From DASQBT01 sp963782495 (GTDB lineage: Bacteria > Pseudomonadota > Gammaproteobacteria > Burkholderiales > Thiobacillaceae), in assembly GCA_963782495.1 (NCBI GenBank), contig CAWAJU010000003.1:124001-188000 (forward strand): 64,000 nt of DNA, in the 5' to 3' direction. The notes under the pieces are model-generated. The model was not told the DNA's origin. It saw nothing but the letters and a program-made list of their open reading frames with translations, and searched no databases. The translations under genes were made by a program, and so were the position numbers. Shown here one piece after another: positions 34,412-44,066 of the stretch (position 1 is the first letter of the stretch; every line of letters begins with the position of its first letter).

Positions 34412-36073
34412 CTACTTTGCCGCAGCCTGACTCTTCATTCGCTTGTAGGCCTCGATCAGCCCGTTGGTCGAACTGTCGTGGCCGCCCGACGGTGTGGTGG
34501 CAGCCAGGTCCTTCTCGACGATTTTGGTGAGTTGCTTGCCGTATTCCACGCCCCACTGGTCGAAGGGGTTGATGTCCCACAGCATGCCTTCGACGAAAGT
34601 CTTGTGTTCATATGCGGCGAGCATTGCGCCCAAGGTATGGGGATCGAGTCGCTGCAACATCAGCATGTTGCTGGGTCGATTGCCGGGGAACAATTTATGC
34701 GGCAGCAAGGCCTTGATCTCCTTGGGCGAGAGGCCCTGGACTTTCATCTCGGCTTTCGCTTCGTCTGCCGTTTTGCCGCGCATCAGCGCTTCCATCTGGG
34801 CCAGACAATTTGCCAGCAGCAGGTCGTGCATGCCTGCGTTTGCATCAGGCGGGGTGGCCACCGCGATAAAGTCCGCCGGGATAAGGTGGGTGCCCTGGTG
34901 CAGCAATTGGAAATAGGCGTGCTGACCGCAGTTGCCCAGGCCACCCCAGTACACCGGACAGGTTTCGTATTCCACCAACTGGCCCAGGGCGGTGATGGAT
35001 TTGCCGTTGCTTTCCATGGCCAGTTGCTGGATGAAGGCGGCGAGGCGCGACAGCCGCAGGTCATAGGGCAAAATGGCGTGGGTGCGCGCGCCGAAAAAGT
35101 TGCTGTACCAGAGCGCGAGCAAGGCCATGATCACCGGCATGTTGTGAGCGAAGGGCGTGGTGCGGAAATGCTCGTCCATGGCATGGGCGCCAGCCAGCAA
35201 CTCGCGGAATCGGTCCATGCCGACGGACAGGGCGATGCTCATGCCCACTGCCGACCACAGCGAGTAACGCCCCCCGACCCAATCCCAGAAGCCGAACATG
35301 TTGGCCGGTGCGATGCCGAATTGCCTGACCGCTGCGGCATTGGTGGAAACGGCGATGAAATGTTTCGCCACCGCCTGTTCGCTACCCAATTGCGCGACCA
35401 GCCAGGCACGTGCAGCGTTGGCGTTGGCGAGCGTTTCCTGGGTGGTGAAGGTCTTTGAGACCACCACGAACAGGGTGGTCTCCGCGTCGACTTCCTCCAG
35501 AACCGCGTTGATGGCGCGCGGGTCGATGGTGTAGGCATAGTGCATTCGTATGTCCGGCCTGGCATAGGGCTTGAGTGCCGAGGCCACCAGGGCGGGACCC
35601 AGATCGGAACCGCCGATGCCGATGTTGACCACGTCGGTGATGGGCTTGCCGGTGTGTCCCAGCCAGCGGCCGCTGTGCACGGTCCCGACAAAGGCTTCCA
35701 TTTGCTTGAGTACCTGATGGACGGCCTTGCGTGCATCCAGACCATCGACTTCCAGGCCGCTTTTCCCGGGGTCGCGCAATGCCGTATGCAAGGCCGCCCG
35801 GTGTTCGGTGAAATTGAGTTTCTTGCCCTCGAATAGTGCAGCAATCTTGGGCGCCAGCTTGGCTTGGTCAGTCAAATCGAGGAGAAGATCCAGCGTGTGA
35901 GCGGTGATGATGTTCTTGGAATAGTCGAAGAGGATGCCGCAGGTCTCCTGGGAAAACCGGTCAAAACGCTGGTTGTCCCTGTCGAACAGCGCGCGCATGG
36001 ACGTCCGGCTGATGCTGCGGCGATGGGATTTGAGCGCCTGCCAGGCGGGAAGGGCGGTCAGTGTATTGGGCAT
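34412..36073 (-). CDS. pgi: Glucose-6-phosphate isomerase
   Basis: 553 residues. Signatures include VNIGIGGSDLGPALV (near 150), VSKTFTTQETLANA (near 215), the catalytic-Glu region near 360 and GVEYGKQL near the C-terminus. It interconverts glucose 6-phosphate and fructose 6-phosphate, linking gluconeogenesis to glycogen and the pentose phosphate route encoded just downstream on the other strand. A 16-bp palindrome lies 15 bases before the start. Confidence 0.98.
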   Translation of the reverse strand: MPNTLTALPAWQALKSHRRSISRTSMRALFDRDNQRFDRFSQETCGILFDYSKNIITAHTLDLLLDLTDQAKLAPKIAALFEGKKLNFTEHRAALHTALRDPGKSGLEVDGLDARKAVHQVLKQMEAFVGTVHSGRWLGHTGKPITDVVNIGIGGSDLGPALVASALKPYARPDIRMHYAYTIDPRAINAVLEEVDAETTLFVVVSKTFTTQETLANANAARAWLVAQLGSEQAVAKHFIAVSTNAAAVRQFGIAPANMFGFWDWVGGRYSLWSAVGMSIALSVGMDRFRELLAGAHAMDEHFRTTPFAHNMPVIMALLALWYSNFFGARTHAILPYDLRLSRLAAFIQQLAMESNGKSITALGQLVEYETCPVYWGGLGNCGQHAYFQLLHQGTHLIPADFIAVATPPDANAGMHDLLLANCLAQMEALMRGKTADEAKAEMKVQGLSPKEIKALLPHKLFPGNRPSNMLMLQRLDPHTLGAMLAAYEHKTFVEGMLWDINPFDQWGVEYGKQLTKIVEKDLAATTPSGGHDSSTNGLIEAYKRMKSQAAAK

Positions 36074-36482
36074 GTGGCGATTCCGTTATTGTGCCGGCAC
36101 AATTTAAATGAAACGGCATGGCTTTGCCAACTAAGCGTGATCCTCACGGACCGGGAAAGGCAAGCTCAATAGCGGGGCCAGCTTGAAGCTTGTTGATTCG
36201 GTGCTTTCATTTCATTGCAGTGCGACCAGGCGTACCGGGTTCCCGCGCCTCGCGTCCGGACGAGCTGGAGTGATAACGCACAGTGGCAATGACGTATACT
36301 TCTTTCTTCGCAGTGCCCAATGGGCCGAAGGCGGGGGTCGTGTTGTGTCACCCAGTGATAGTTTTGAAGGCGTTGTTGATGGCTTGGTCATTAATCAGCC
36401 CCGTTTCTCGCCGCAAATGAATCAAGAAAAATCGCGACCACTGGAATGGATTTCCAGGCGGTGCGCAAGGAGCTGATCAACG
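36074..36482. other. 409-base gap between divergent pgi and glgP
   Basis: Regulatory gap for the two divergent genes. It has a 16-bp palindrome next to pgi (36088-36103), and an AAGGAG about ten bases before the glgP start. Frames of 60-97 codons exist on both strands but none has a ribosome site or a recognisable product. I could not pick a convincing -35/-10 pair for glgP. Confidence 0.5.
36088..36103. promoter_or_regulatory. 16-bp palindrome upstream of pgi (operator candidate)
   Basis: ATTGTGCCGGCACAAT is perfectly symmetrical. It ends 15 bases before the pgi start codon, where a bound repressor would block transcription or initiation. It is not a terminator because no T-run follows in either direction. 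Confidence 0.45.
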
Positions 36483-39047
36483 ATGGCAGGTACGGTTTTT
36501 CCCCTTGAAGTGCGTCCCAGATTGCCCGAAGCGCTGGCTTATCTGGAGACCTTCGCGAATGATTTGCTTTACAGCTGGAACCGGCGCCTGCGAGGCTTGT
36601 ACTACCGTCTGGATCCGGAACTGTGGGAGGGTTGCGGGCACAATCCCAAGCTGTTCCTGCGCCGGGTCTCCCAGGAAAAGCTGGATGCGGCGGTACGGGA
36701 TGCCGCATTCATGGTGGACTATGAGGAAATCATCAAGGTTTACGAGACCTATCTCAACCGTGGGTTGGACCCGATCCTGCCCAAGGAGATGGAGTCGCCG
36801 GACACACTGATCGCCTACTTTTGCGCCGAGTACGGTTTCTACGAAAGCTTCCCCATCTATTCCGGCGGACTGGGCATATTGGCGGGCGACCACTGCAAAT
36901 CTGCCAGCGACCTTGGGCTGCCGTTTGTGGCGGTGGGGCTGCTTTATCGTCTGGGGTATTTCAACCAGACCATAGATCAGTACGGAAACCAGATTGCGTC
37001 CCATCCCCGCCCGAACTTCTCCAGCCTGCCGGTCAAGCCCGCGCGGGATCGGAGCGGCGCGAACTTGCGCGTCGCTGTGGAGTTGCCGGGGCGCACCGTG
37101 CACGCCAGGGTGTGGCAGGCCAAGGTTGGGCGCATCCAGTTGTATCTGCTGGACACTGAGGTGCCGGACAACAGCGAATCCGACCGGGTGATCACCCAAC
37201 AGCTATACGGCGGAGACAAGTCCACCCGCATCCTGCAGGAAATGATTTTGGGTATCGGTGGCGTTCGCGCTCTGCGGGCCCTGGGCCTCAAACCGTCAGT
37301 CTGGCACATCAACGAAGGCCATGCCGCGTTCCAGATCCTGGAGCGAGTGCGCGAGTATGTTTCCGCAGGCGGGACCTTCCAGACCGCGGTGGAACTGGTG
37401 GCCAATTGCACGGTCTTCACTACCCATACGCCTGTTCCTGCCGGGCACGACGCGTTCGAACATGGCCTGATGGATGGGCATTTCTCACCCATGTACAGCC
37501 AGCTCGGGACCACCCGGGAAGAGGTGCTGGCGCTGGGGAGTTACACGCCGGACCAGCATGAATTCAACATGACGGCGCTGGCCCTGCACGGCTCGCGGTT
37601 TCACAACGGCGTGAGCCGTATCCATGGAGAAGTCGCGTCGCGCATGGAAAGCGCCATCTGGCCCCAGGTTCCGCCTGAGGAAAACCCCATGCGTTATGTC
37701 ACCAACGGGGTGCATGTGAAATCATTCCTGGCGCGCGAATTCGTCAACCTGTTCGACCAGCAGGTGGCAGACTGGCGCGTGCGAACCTGTCAGCCGGAGT
37801 TCTGGAACTTCATCGATCGCATTCCAGACCACCGTTACTGGAGCATACGCCAGGATATCAAACTCGAAATGATCGAGGACCTAGGCCAGCGCTCCCGCAC
37901 CCAGTTGCGCCGCAGCGGGGTCAGCGAGGCGCGCATTGCCAAGATGTTGAGCGGGCTCAACCAGACTGGTCGCGACGTGCTGATGATCGGCTTCGCCCGG
38001 CGCTTCGCCACTTACAAGCGAGCGACCCTGCTGTTCGACAACCTGGACCGTCTGATCGAACTGGTGAACGATCCGGAACGTCCGGTGATGTTTCTGTTCG
38101 CCGGCAAGGCCCACCCCAAGGACGGTCCGGGCCAGGAGCTGATTCGCCGCGTCTGGGCCCTGTCCCAGCACCCCAGACTGATCGGCAAGGTGTTGTTGCT
38201 GGAAGGCTACGATATGGCCCTGGCGCGCAAGCTGGTGAGCGGCGTGGACGTGTGGCTCAACACCCCGGAGTATCCGCTCGAGGCGAGCGGTACCTCAGGC
38301 ATGAAGGCGGGGCTTAACGGTGTGCCCAATCTTAGCGTGATGGATGGCTGGTGGGGCGAAGGCTACGATGGCAGCAACGGGTGGGGCATCCTGCCCCACT
38401 CCAGCGATTACGATCTGGCCTTCCGCAACCAGGAAGAAGCCAACGATCTGCTCGACATCCTCAAGCACCGCGTGATCCCCCTGTATTACGACCGCGATCA
38501 GGGGGGCTGCTCGACGGGCTGGGTGCGGGTGTCCAAAAATGCCATGAAGTCCATCCTTCCGCGTTTCAATGCGGAGCGAATGGTGCGGGACTACGTGCGC
38601 GAATTCTATATGCCGGCTCTGCATCAGGGTAAGCACCTGTCGGCCAACAACGGCGCCCTGGCGCGCGAACTGGGGGCCTGGAAGCAGAAGATACGCACCC
38701 ACTGGCACAAGGTGCGCGCCGAGCGCGTCGGCGAGCTGCCGGTGGCGCTGTATCACGACGAGCGCATGATCATCCGTCTGCAGGTGTATCTGAATGGGCT
38801 GAGCCCGGAGGATATCTCGGTGGAATGCCAGATGGGCGAGATGACAAACCAGGACGGAACCCAGGTCTTCAACCTGAATGCCCGCTATGTGCTGGCACCG
38901 GAAGGCGAACCGGTCAATGGCTGGCAGGTCTTCAGCCTCGAGATCACGCCCTCCCAGCCAGGGCTGCAGCACTACCGTCTGCGCTTTTATCCTTTCAACA
39001 CCTGTCTCGCTCATCCGTATGAAATGGGCTATATGTTCTGGTTGTAG
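36483..39047 (+). CDS. glgP: Alpha-glucan (glycogen) phosphorylase
   Basis: 854 residues. It belongs to the shorter phosphorylase subfamily found in many bacteria and archaea, not the E. coli GlgP/MalP type. Visible features are IAYFCAEYGFYESFPIYSGGLG near 120, WHINEGHAAF near 280 and the pyridoxal-phosphate region ASGTSGMKAGLNG near 605, whose Lys binds the cofactor. It releases glucose 1-phosphate from glycogen. A C-terminal extension (about 700-854) is longer than the core needs. AAGGAG precedes the ATG. Confidence 0.93.
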   Translation: MAGTVFPLEVRPRLPEALAYLETFANDLLYSWNRRLRGLYYRLDPELWEGCGHNPKLFLRRVSQEKLDAAVRDAAFMVDYEEIIKVYETYLNRGLDPILPKEMESPDTLIAYFCAEYGFYESFPIYSGGLGILAGDHCKSASDLGLPFVAVGLLYRLGYFNQTIDQYGNQIASHPRPNFSSLPVKPARDRSGANLRVAVELPGRTVHARVWQAKVGRIQLYLLDTEVPDNSESDRVITQQLYGGDKSTRILQEMILGIGGVRALRALGLKPSVWHINEGHAAFQILERVREYVSAGGTFQTAVELVANCTVFTTHTPVPAGHDAFEHGLMDGHFSPMYSQLGTTREEVLALGSYTPDQHEFNMTALALHGSRFHNGVSRIHGEVASRMESAIWPQVPPEENPMRYVTNGVHVKSFLAREFVNLFDQQVADWRVRTCQPEFWNFIDRIPDHRYWSIRQDIKLEMIEDLGQRSRTQLRRSGVSEARIAKMLSGLNQTGRDVLMIGFARRFATYKRATLLFDNLDRLIELVNDPERPVMFLFAGKAHPKDGPGQELIRRVWALSQHPRLIGKVLLLEGYDMALARKLVSGVDVWLNTPEYPLEASGTSGMKAGLNGVPNLSVMDGWWGEGYDGSNGWGILPHSSDYDLAFRNQEEANDLLDILKHRVIPLYYDRDQGGCSTGWVRVSKNAMKSILPRFNAERMVRDYVREFYMPALHQGKHLSANNGALARELGAWKQKIRTHWHKVRAERVGELPVALYHDERMIIRLQVYLNGLSPEDISVECQMGEMTNQDGTQVFNLNARYVLAPEGEPVNGWQVFSLEITPSQPGLQHYRLRFYPFNTCLAHPYEMGYMFWL

Positions 39048-39056
39048 CGCGGGGCA

Positions 39057-39085
39057 TGTTAACTCGCCCTACGATTTGTTAACTC
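39057..39085 (+). repeat. Pair of TGTTAACTC direct repeats before gnd
   Basis: TGTTAACTC occurs at 39057-39065 and 39077-39085, exactly 20 bases apart, in the 81-base gap between glgP and gnd. A third partial copy, TGTTAAGGA, starts at 39111 and merges with the gnd ribosome site. Two-turn spacing is what a dimeric regulator would need, but chance cannot be excluded. Confidence 0.35.
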
Positions 39086-39128
39086 CCCCGGGGGCTGTGT
39101 CCCTTGGGCCTGTTAAGGAGAGACGACC

Positions 39129-40034
39129 ATGCAGATAGGCATTTACGGTCTGGGCAAAATGGGTGCCAACATGGCCCGCCGTCTGGCCCGCGGCGGGGTA
39201 AAACCCGCCTTGCTAAACCGTACCTTTCAGGTTGCCCAATCCCTGGCCGAGGAGACCGGCAGCCTGGCCTGCGAGAGCGAGCAGGCGTGGCTGGACAAGC
39301 TCGATGCGCCGCGCATTGCCTGGCTCATGCTGCCGGCCGGCGAAGCCACCGAAACCGCAATTCAGGATCTGCTGCCGCGTCTGAAGGCCGGCGACATTCT
39401 GGTCAATGGCGCCAATGGCTACTACCAGGATGCCCAGCGTCACGCCACGCTGTTGGCGCAAAAGGGTGTGTTGTTCATGGACGCGGGCGTCTCCGGCGGC
39501 GTGTGGGGATTGGAAAACGGCTATGCGCTGATGGTGGGTGGCGAGAGAGCGGCCGTCGCGGCGCTCGAGCCTTACCTCAAGATTCTCGCCCCGGCGCCGG
39601 ATCAGGGCTGGCTGCATTGTGGCCCGGCCGGATCCGGACACTTCGTCAAGATGATTCACAACGGCATCGAGTACGGCATGATGCAGGCCTTTGCGGAAGG
39701 CTTTGCCCTGATGCAGGGCAAAACCGAGTTCAATCTCGATCTGGCGGCGATCTCGGAAATGTGGCGCCACGGGAGCGTGGTGCGCTCCTGGCTGCTCGAC
39801 CTGACCGCCGAGTTCCTGGCCGACGGTGCTGACCTGGGCGAGATCCAGCCGGTAGTCGCCGATTCCGGCGAAGGCCGCTGGACGGTGCTCGAATCGGTCA
39901 ACCAGGGCGTGCCGGCGCCGGTCATGAGTCTCGCGCTGATGTCCCGCTTCGACAGTCAGGGCAAGGCGGATTTCGGCAACAAGATGCTGGCCAAGATGCG
40001 TCAGGCGTTCGGTGGACATGCCGTAAAAAAATAA
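39129..40034 (+). CDS. gnd: 6-phosphogluconate dehydrogenase, decarboxylating (short type)
   Basis: 301 residues; the common form is about 470. The Rossmann start is IGIYGLGKMGANMARRL, and the substrate motif is DAGVSGGVWGLENGYALMVGG. Asn-Arg after the second strand (LLNRT) in place of the usual NADP-binding pattern is consistent with the NAD-preferring short class, though specificity is inferred. It converts 6-phosphogluconate to ribulose 5-phosphate. AAGGAG precedes the start. zwf and pgl follow. Confidence 0.92.
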   Translation: MQIGIYGLGKMGANMARRLARGGVKPALLNRTFQVAQSLAEETGSLACESEQAWLDKLDAPRIAWLMLPAGEATETAIQDLLPRLKAGDILVNGANGYYQDAQRHATLLAQKGVLFMDAGVSGGVWGLENGYALMVGGERAAVAALEPYLKILAPAPDQGWLHCGPAGSGHFVKMIHNGIEYGMMQAFAEGFALMQGKTEFNLDLAAISEMWRHGSVVRSWLLDLTAEFLADGADLGEIQPVVADSGEGRWTVLESVNQGVPAPVMSLALMSRFDSQGKADFGNKMLAKMRQAFGGHAVKK

Positions 40035-40065
40035 GGTGCCTCCGAAGGAAGCCCATCATGTTGGC

Positions 40066-40084
40066 ATCGTAGAATGACTACGAT
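40066..40084. promoter_or_regulatory. Inverted repeat upstream of zwf
   Basis: ATCGTAG (40066-40072), five-base spacer, CTACGAT (40078-40084): a perfect 7-bp inverted repeat 76 bases before zwf. A TAGAAT -10-like box (40070-40075) lies inside it, but no good -35 is in place. Could be an operator for separate control of zwf-pgl. Confidence 0.35.
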
Positions 40085-40159
40085 CTGCGCGGCGCTTCGT
40101 GCATCTCATCCCGCCAGGCCCCTGCGCGGCCCACGCGGGAATTTTTCGGAGGCTCCCTG

Positions 40160-41636
40160 ATGGCCAAGTTTGTCCCCGATCTTCCTTGTCTGGTGGTCAT
40201 CTTCGGCGCCACCGGCAACCTGGCCTCGAAGAAGCTGCTGCCCGCCCTGTACAACCTGGAACGCGAGGCGAGCCTGCCGGAACATCTTGGCTTTGTCGCC
40301 TACTCGCGGCGGCCCTGGAATGACGAGGAATGGCGTAACCATCTACGCACATTGCTGCAACAGAGCATGGGCGAGCAGTATGACGAGACGCTGTGCACGC
40401 GCTTTGTCGCCCGCTTTCATTATCTGTCCGGTGACCTGTACGAGCTGAAGGATTACGCGCGCCTGGCCGAGGTGATCGCCCAGCCCAGGGAAGGCGGCAT
40501 GTGCGCCAGTGTGGTGTTCTATCTTGCCATCAAGCCGGCCGAGTTTTCCGTGGTTGTCAACAATCTGTCGCGTGCCGGGCTCAACGACGACCCCAGTCGG
40601 CGGCGCGTGGTGGTGGAGAAACCTTTCGGCGAAGACATCGAAAGCGCGCACACCCTCAACCAACTGTTGCACAAGCATTTCCGCGAAGAACAGATCTACC
40701 GCATCGACCACTTCATGGGCAAGGAGACGGTGCAGAATCTGCTGGTATTCCGTTTCGCCAACACCCTGATCGAGCCCCTGTGGAACCGCAGTTTCATCGA
40801 CCACGTGCAACTCACGGTCGCCGAGAGCATCGGCATCGAAGGCCGGGCCGACTATTACGACAAGGCCGGGGCGCTGCGTGACATGCTGCAGAACCACATG
40901 ATGCAGCTCCTGACCATGGTGGCGATGGAGCCGCCTGCGGCGCTGGAAGCGGACGCGCTGCACGACGAAAAGGTCAAGGTGCTGCGCTCCATCCGGCCGA
41001 TCACCCGGCGCGCGATCAACGCGCATGCGTTTCGCGCCCAGTACGCCACGGGCAGGGTCAATGATCAGGTGGTGCCCGGCTACGCGGACGAACCGGGGGT
41101 GGAGGCCAACTCCGTCACCGAAACCTATGTCGCGACCAAGTTCTACATTGACAACTGGCGTTGGCGCGGCGTGCCTTTTTATCTGCGCACCGGCAAGCGC
41201 ATGCCGCAGCAAAGCTCGCTGATCGCCATCCGCTTCAAACCGCCGCCCCAGCTGCTGTTCCGCGAAACACCGCTGGAATCGATCGAACCCAATTGGATCG
41301 TCCTGTCCCTGCAGCCGGATGAAAGCATGCACATGGAGATTCATGCACGCCAGCCGGGCCAGGCGATGAATACCAGGGTACTGCAGCTCAATGCCAGTTA
41401 CCGCAAGACCCACGAGACGCCGCTGGATGCCTATGAGACATTGTTGCTCGACGTGATCGAGGGAGACCGTTCGCTGTTCCTGCGCTTTGACGAAGTGGAA
41501 TGGGCCTGGCGCGTGGTCGATCCCATCCTCAAGCAATGGGCCCAGGACCAGGAATTCATCCACACTTATCAGGCCGGCACCTGGGGGCCGCAGGAAGCCA
41601 ACCGCCTGTTCGACGACGAGGATCACGACTGGCGCA

Positions 41637-41644
<8 letters not shown>
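40160..41644 (+). CDS. zwf: Glucose-6-phosphate 1-dehydrogenase
   Basis: 494 residues. The nucleotide-binding start is VVIFGATGNLASKKLLPALYNL and the active-site signature is RIDHFMGKETVQN (catalytic His). VVEKPFGEDIESA marks the substrate region. It oxidises glucose 6-phosphate to 6-phosphogluconolactone. CGGAGG lies 6 bases before the ATG. The end overlaps pgl by eight bases, so pgl is cotranslated. Confidence 0.97.
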
Positions 41645-42330
<686 letters not shown>

Positions 42331-42332
<2 letters not shown>

Positions 42333-42407
42333 GGGTGCGAGCAGTAAGGAGGGGCCCCGCGTGCGGGGATCCGCACGTCCGCGAGCGCCCTCGGTCCCCG
42401 ACGCGCA
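42331..42407 (+). repeat. 77-bp direct repeat, copy 1
   Basis: Identical over 77 bases to copy 2 at 42440-42516. It contains an internal hairpin, CGTGCGG GGAT CCGCACG, beside a second CCCCGC/GCGGGG pairing. The copy begins inside the pgl stop codon. It is GC-rich and codes for nothing recognisable; probably a dispersed intergenic repeat. Confidence 0.85.
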
Positions 42408-42439
42408 AATGCATGAATTGGCGGCACAGTATCGGAGGG

Positions 42440-42516
42440 GAGGGTGCGAGCAGTAAGGAGGGGCCCCGCGTGCGGGGATCCGCACGTCCGCGAGCGCCCT
42501 CGGTCCCCGACGCGCA
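42440..42516 (+). repeat. 77-bp direct repeat, copy 2
   Basis: Second exact copy, separated from the first by 32 bases of unrelated sequence. It lies between the pgl end and the convergent DUF169 gene. Same internal stem-loop as copy 1. No insertion-sequence ends, transposase or target duplication is visible. Confidence 0.85.
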
Positions 42517-42594
42517 GGAAGTCTTAGCTGGCAGGGGGCTGGAGAAGTTGTCAGGGGAAGACCAGCGGCCGCGCCTGCCGGAACGGACCTGCAC

Positions 42595-43305
42595 CTATTC
42601 AGTGGCCAAAGCCTGTCGCCGTCCCCGGTGGTATTCAGCGAGTTGGGTATTCGCCTCGACTATGGTCCGGGCCGTTTCCGCAACTGAGGCCAGATCCTTT
42701 CCGGGAACGACGACATACAGTTCATCGTCTCCTACATCCGTATAGACACGGTTGCCAATACATCCGGTGCTGGCGACCACGCCGTGGGCGAGGGCGGCAG
42801 GCAACGCCATGCAGGTCGGGCGGCCCAGGAGCGGAAGCTGGGCGACGACACCGGCGCGTAGCGCAGCCTCCTGCAGCAGCATCACCTGGCCGGGCGGACC
42901 GGAGAACAGCACGACGTCGGGGTCAACCGGCGTGTCCCCGAGCGGGGCATAGATCACTACGCCGGGCGGCCGGGCAAGGCGCGGAATACCGGCAACCTCC
43001 TCCATCCTGATGTAACCGGCTTCGGCCATGAAGGACAGCGTCTGGTCGAGCTCGCGGGCACGCGCAGGCGGAAGATCGAGGTGATGCGTATAGCTGCCGA
43101 TCGGGCAGTTGTGATGGTCGCTCGCCACGGTATAAAAGGTCCGTCCCTCGGACGCGATGCGCCAGAAGCTGCACCCTGAAGGCTCCGTTCCGCTGAACTT
43201 GGCTACTCCAGCGGGTGGCGTTTCCGCGAACGTTACCGCGACGGGGCGGCGCGGGAGCTTGAGAAGTTGCGAAAGGCCCTGCTCAATGCTGCGATAGTCT
43301 GACAT
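42595..43305 (-). CDS. DUF169 domain protein
   Basis: 236 residues from ATG 43305 with GAGAGGA upstream; a longer frame to 43560 overlaps the VOC gene and is rejected. The body matches the DUF169 family: RRPVAVTFAETPPAG, SGCSFWRIASEGRTFYT, HHNCPIGSYTHH with conserved cysteines, and DELYVVVPGKDL at the end. The family is found in archaea and bacteria and has no assigned function. Last gene of a four-gene minus-strand operon. Confidence 0.75.
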   Translation of the reverse strand: MSDYRSIEQGLSQLLKLPRRPVAVTFAETPPAGVAKFSGTEPSGCSFWRIASEGRTFYTVASDHHNCPIGSYTHHLDLPPARARELDQTLSFMAEAGYIRMEEVAGIPRLARPPGVVIYAPLGDTPVDPDVVLFSGPPGQVMLLQEAALRAGVVAQLPLLGRPTCMALPAALAHGVVASTGCIGNRVYTDVGDDELYVVVPGKDLASVAETARTIVEANTQLAEYHRGRRQALATE

Positions 43306-43328
43306 CCATCCTCTCCTGTGCGGTTCGA

Positions 43329-43754
43329 TTATCCTGCGATCATAGGCATCTGCGGGTTCCAGGCAACTTCCCACAGATGCCCGTCCGGGTCTTGAAAATA
43401 CCCGGCGTAGCCACCCCAAAACGTCTTGCCCGCCTGCTTGACGATATGCGCACCCGCATTCCTGGCCTGTTCCATCACCGCGTCCACTTCTGCTGTCGAC
43501 GCGACGTTGTGCCCCAGCGCGAATTCCGTCGCATTGGGCGCGCCGGCCGGAATACCGCAATCGTATGCCAGACTCGTGCGCGGCCAGATCGCCAGCTTCA
43601 CGCCCGACTGCAAGTCGAAGAAGGCCACTGCTCCGTGCTCGAATTCCGTGCCGATGATGCCCTGTGTAGGGAGCCCCAGTCCATCGCGATAGAACCGCAG
43701 CGACCGTTCCAGGTCATCGACCGTGATGGTGATGAGGGTAATCCGGGCCTGCAT
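43329..43754 (-). CDS. VOC-family (glyoxalase/dioxygenase fold) protein
   Basis: 141 residues from ATG 43754, or 143 from GTG 43760. Two beta-alpha-beta-beta-beta units are visible. The first starts ITLITITVDDLERSLRFYRDGLGLP; the second ends GYAGYFQDPDGHLWEVAWNP, which contains the metal-ligand Glu. Members range from glyoxalase I to antibiotic resistance proteins, so the exact activity cannot be given. It lies between the MoaD-like and DUF169 genes. Confidence 0.82.
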   Translation of the reverse strand: MQARITLITITVDDLERSLRFYRDGLGLPTQGIIGTEFEHGAVAFFDLQSGVKLAIWPRTSLAYDCGIPAGAPNATEFALGHNVASTAEVDAVMEQARNAGAHIVKQAGKTFWGGYAGYFQDPDGHLWEVAWNPQMPMIAG

Positions 43755-43769
43755 GTTCACTTATCCGGG

Positions 43770-44066
43770 CTAGCCGCCCGAGATCGCCGCGACGATGAGA
43801 AAGGGCTCCGCACCCGAGGCGACCGGATCGGGCAGTGGGGCGTCGAACGGCGTATGGGACAGATCCTCCTGACAGGCGAAGAATCTCACCATCGGCCTGC
43901 GCTGCTGGGTAATGCAGTCGCGTGTGGTCCCCTTCAACACCGGATAGCGTGCCTCAAGCGCGGTCAATACCGAACGCTGCGTGACAGGTCCATCAACATC
44001 GAGCCGCACTTCGGCATCGACCTGCGCCAGAACTTGCAACTGGTGCGGGAGGATGACCCGGATCAT
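43770..44066 (-). CDS. MoaD/ThiS-like beta-grasp protein with C-terminal Gly-Gly
   Basis: 98 residues from ATG 44066, in an ATGA overlap with the propeller gene. The C-terminus reads PFLIVAAISGG, the di-glycine end that E1-like enzymes adenylate in MoaD, ThiS and ubiquitin-like carriers. VTQRSVLTALEARYPVL matches the MoaD helix region. It could be a sulfur carrier or a protein modifier. No moaE, thiG or E1-like gene is nearby. Confidence 0.75.
   Translation of the reverse strand: MIRVILPHQLQVLAQVDAEVRLDVDGPVTQRSVLTALEARYPVLKGTTRDCITQQRRPMVRFFACQEDLSHTPFDAPLPDPVASGAEPFLIVAAISGG

Noticed and set aside
36183..36476. 97-codon frame upstream of glgP
   Set aside because: Starts at TTG without a ribosome site and matches no family I know; the gap is better read as regulatory.
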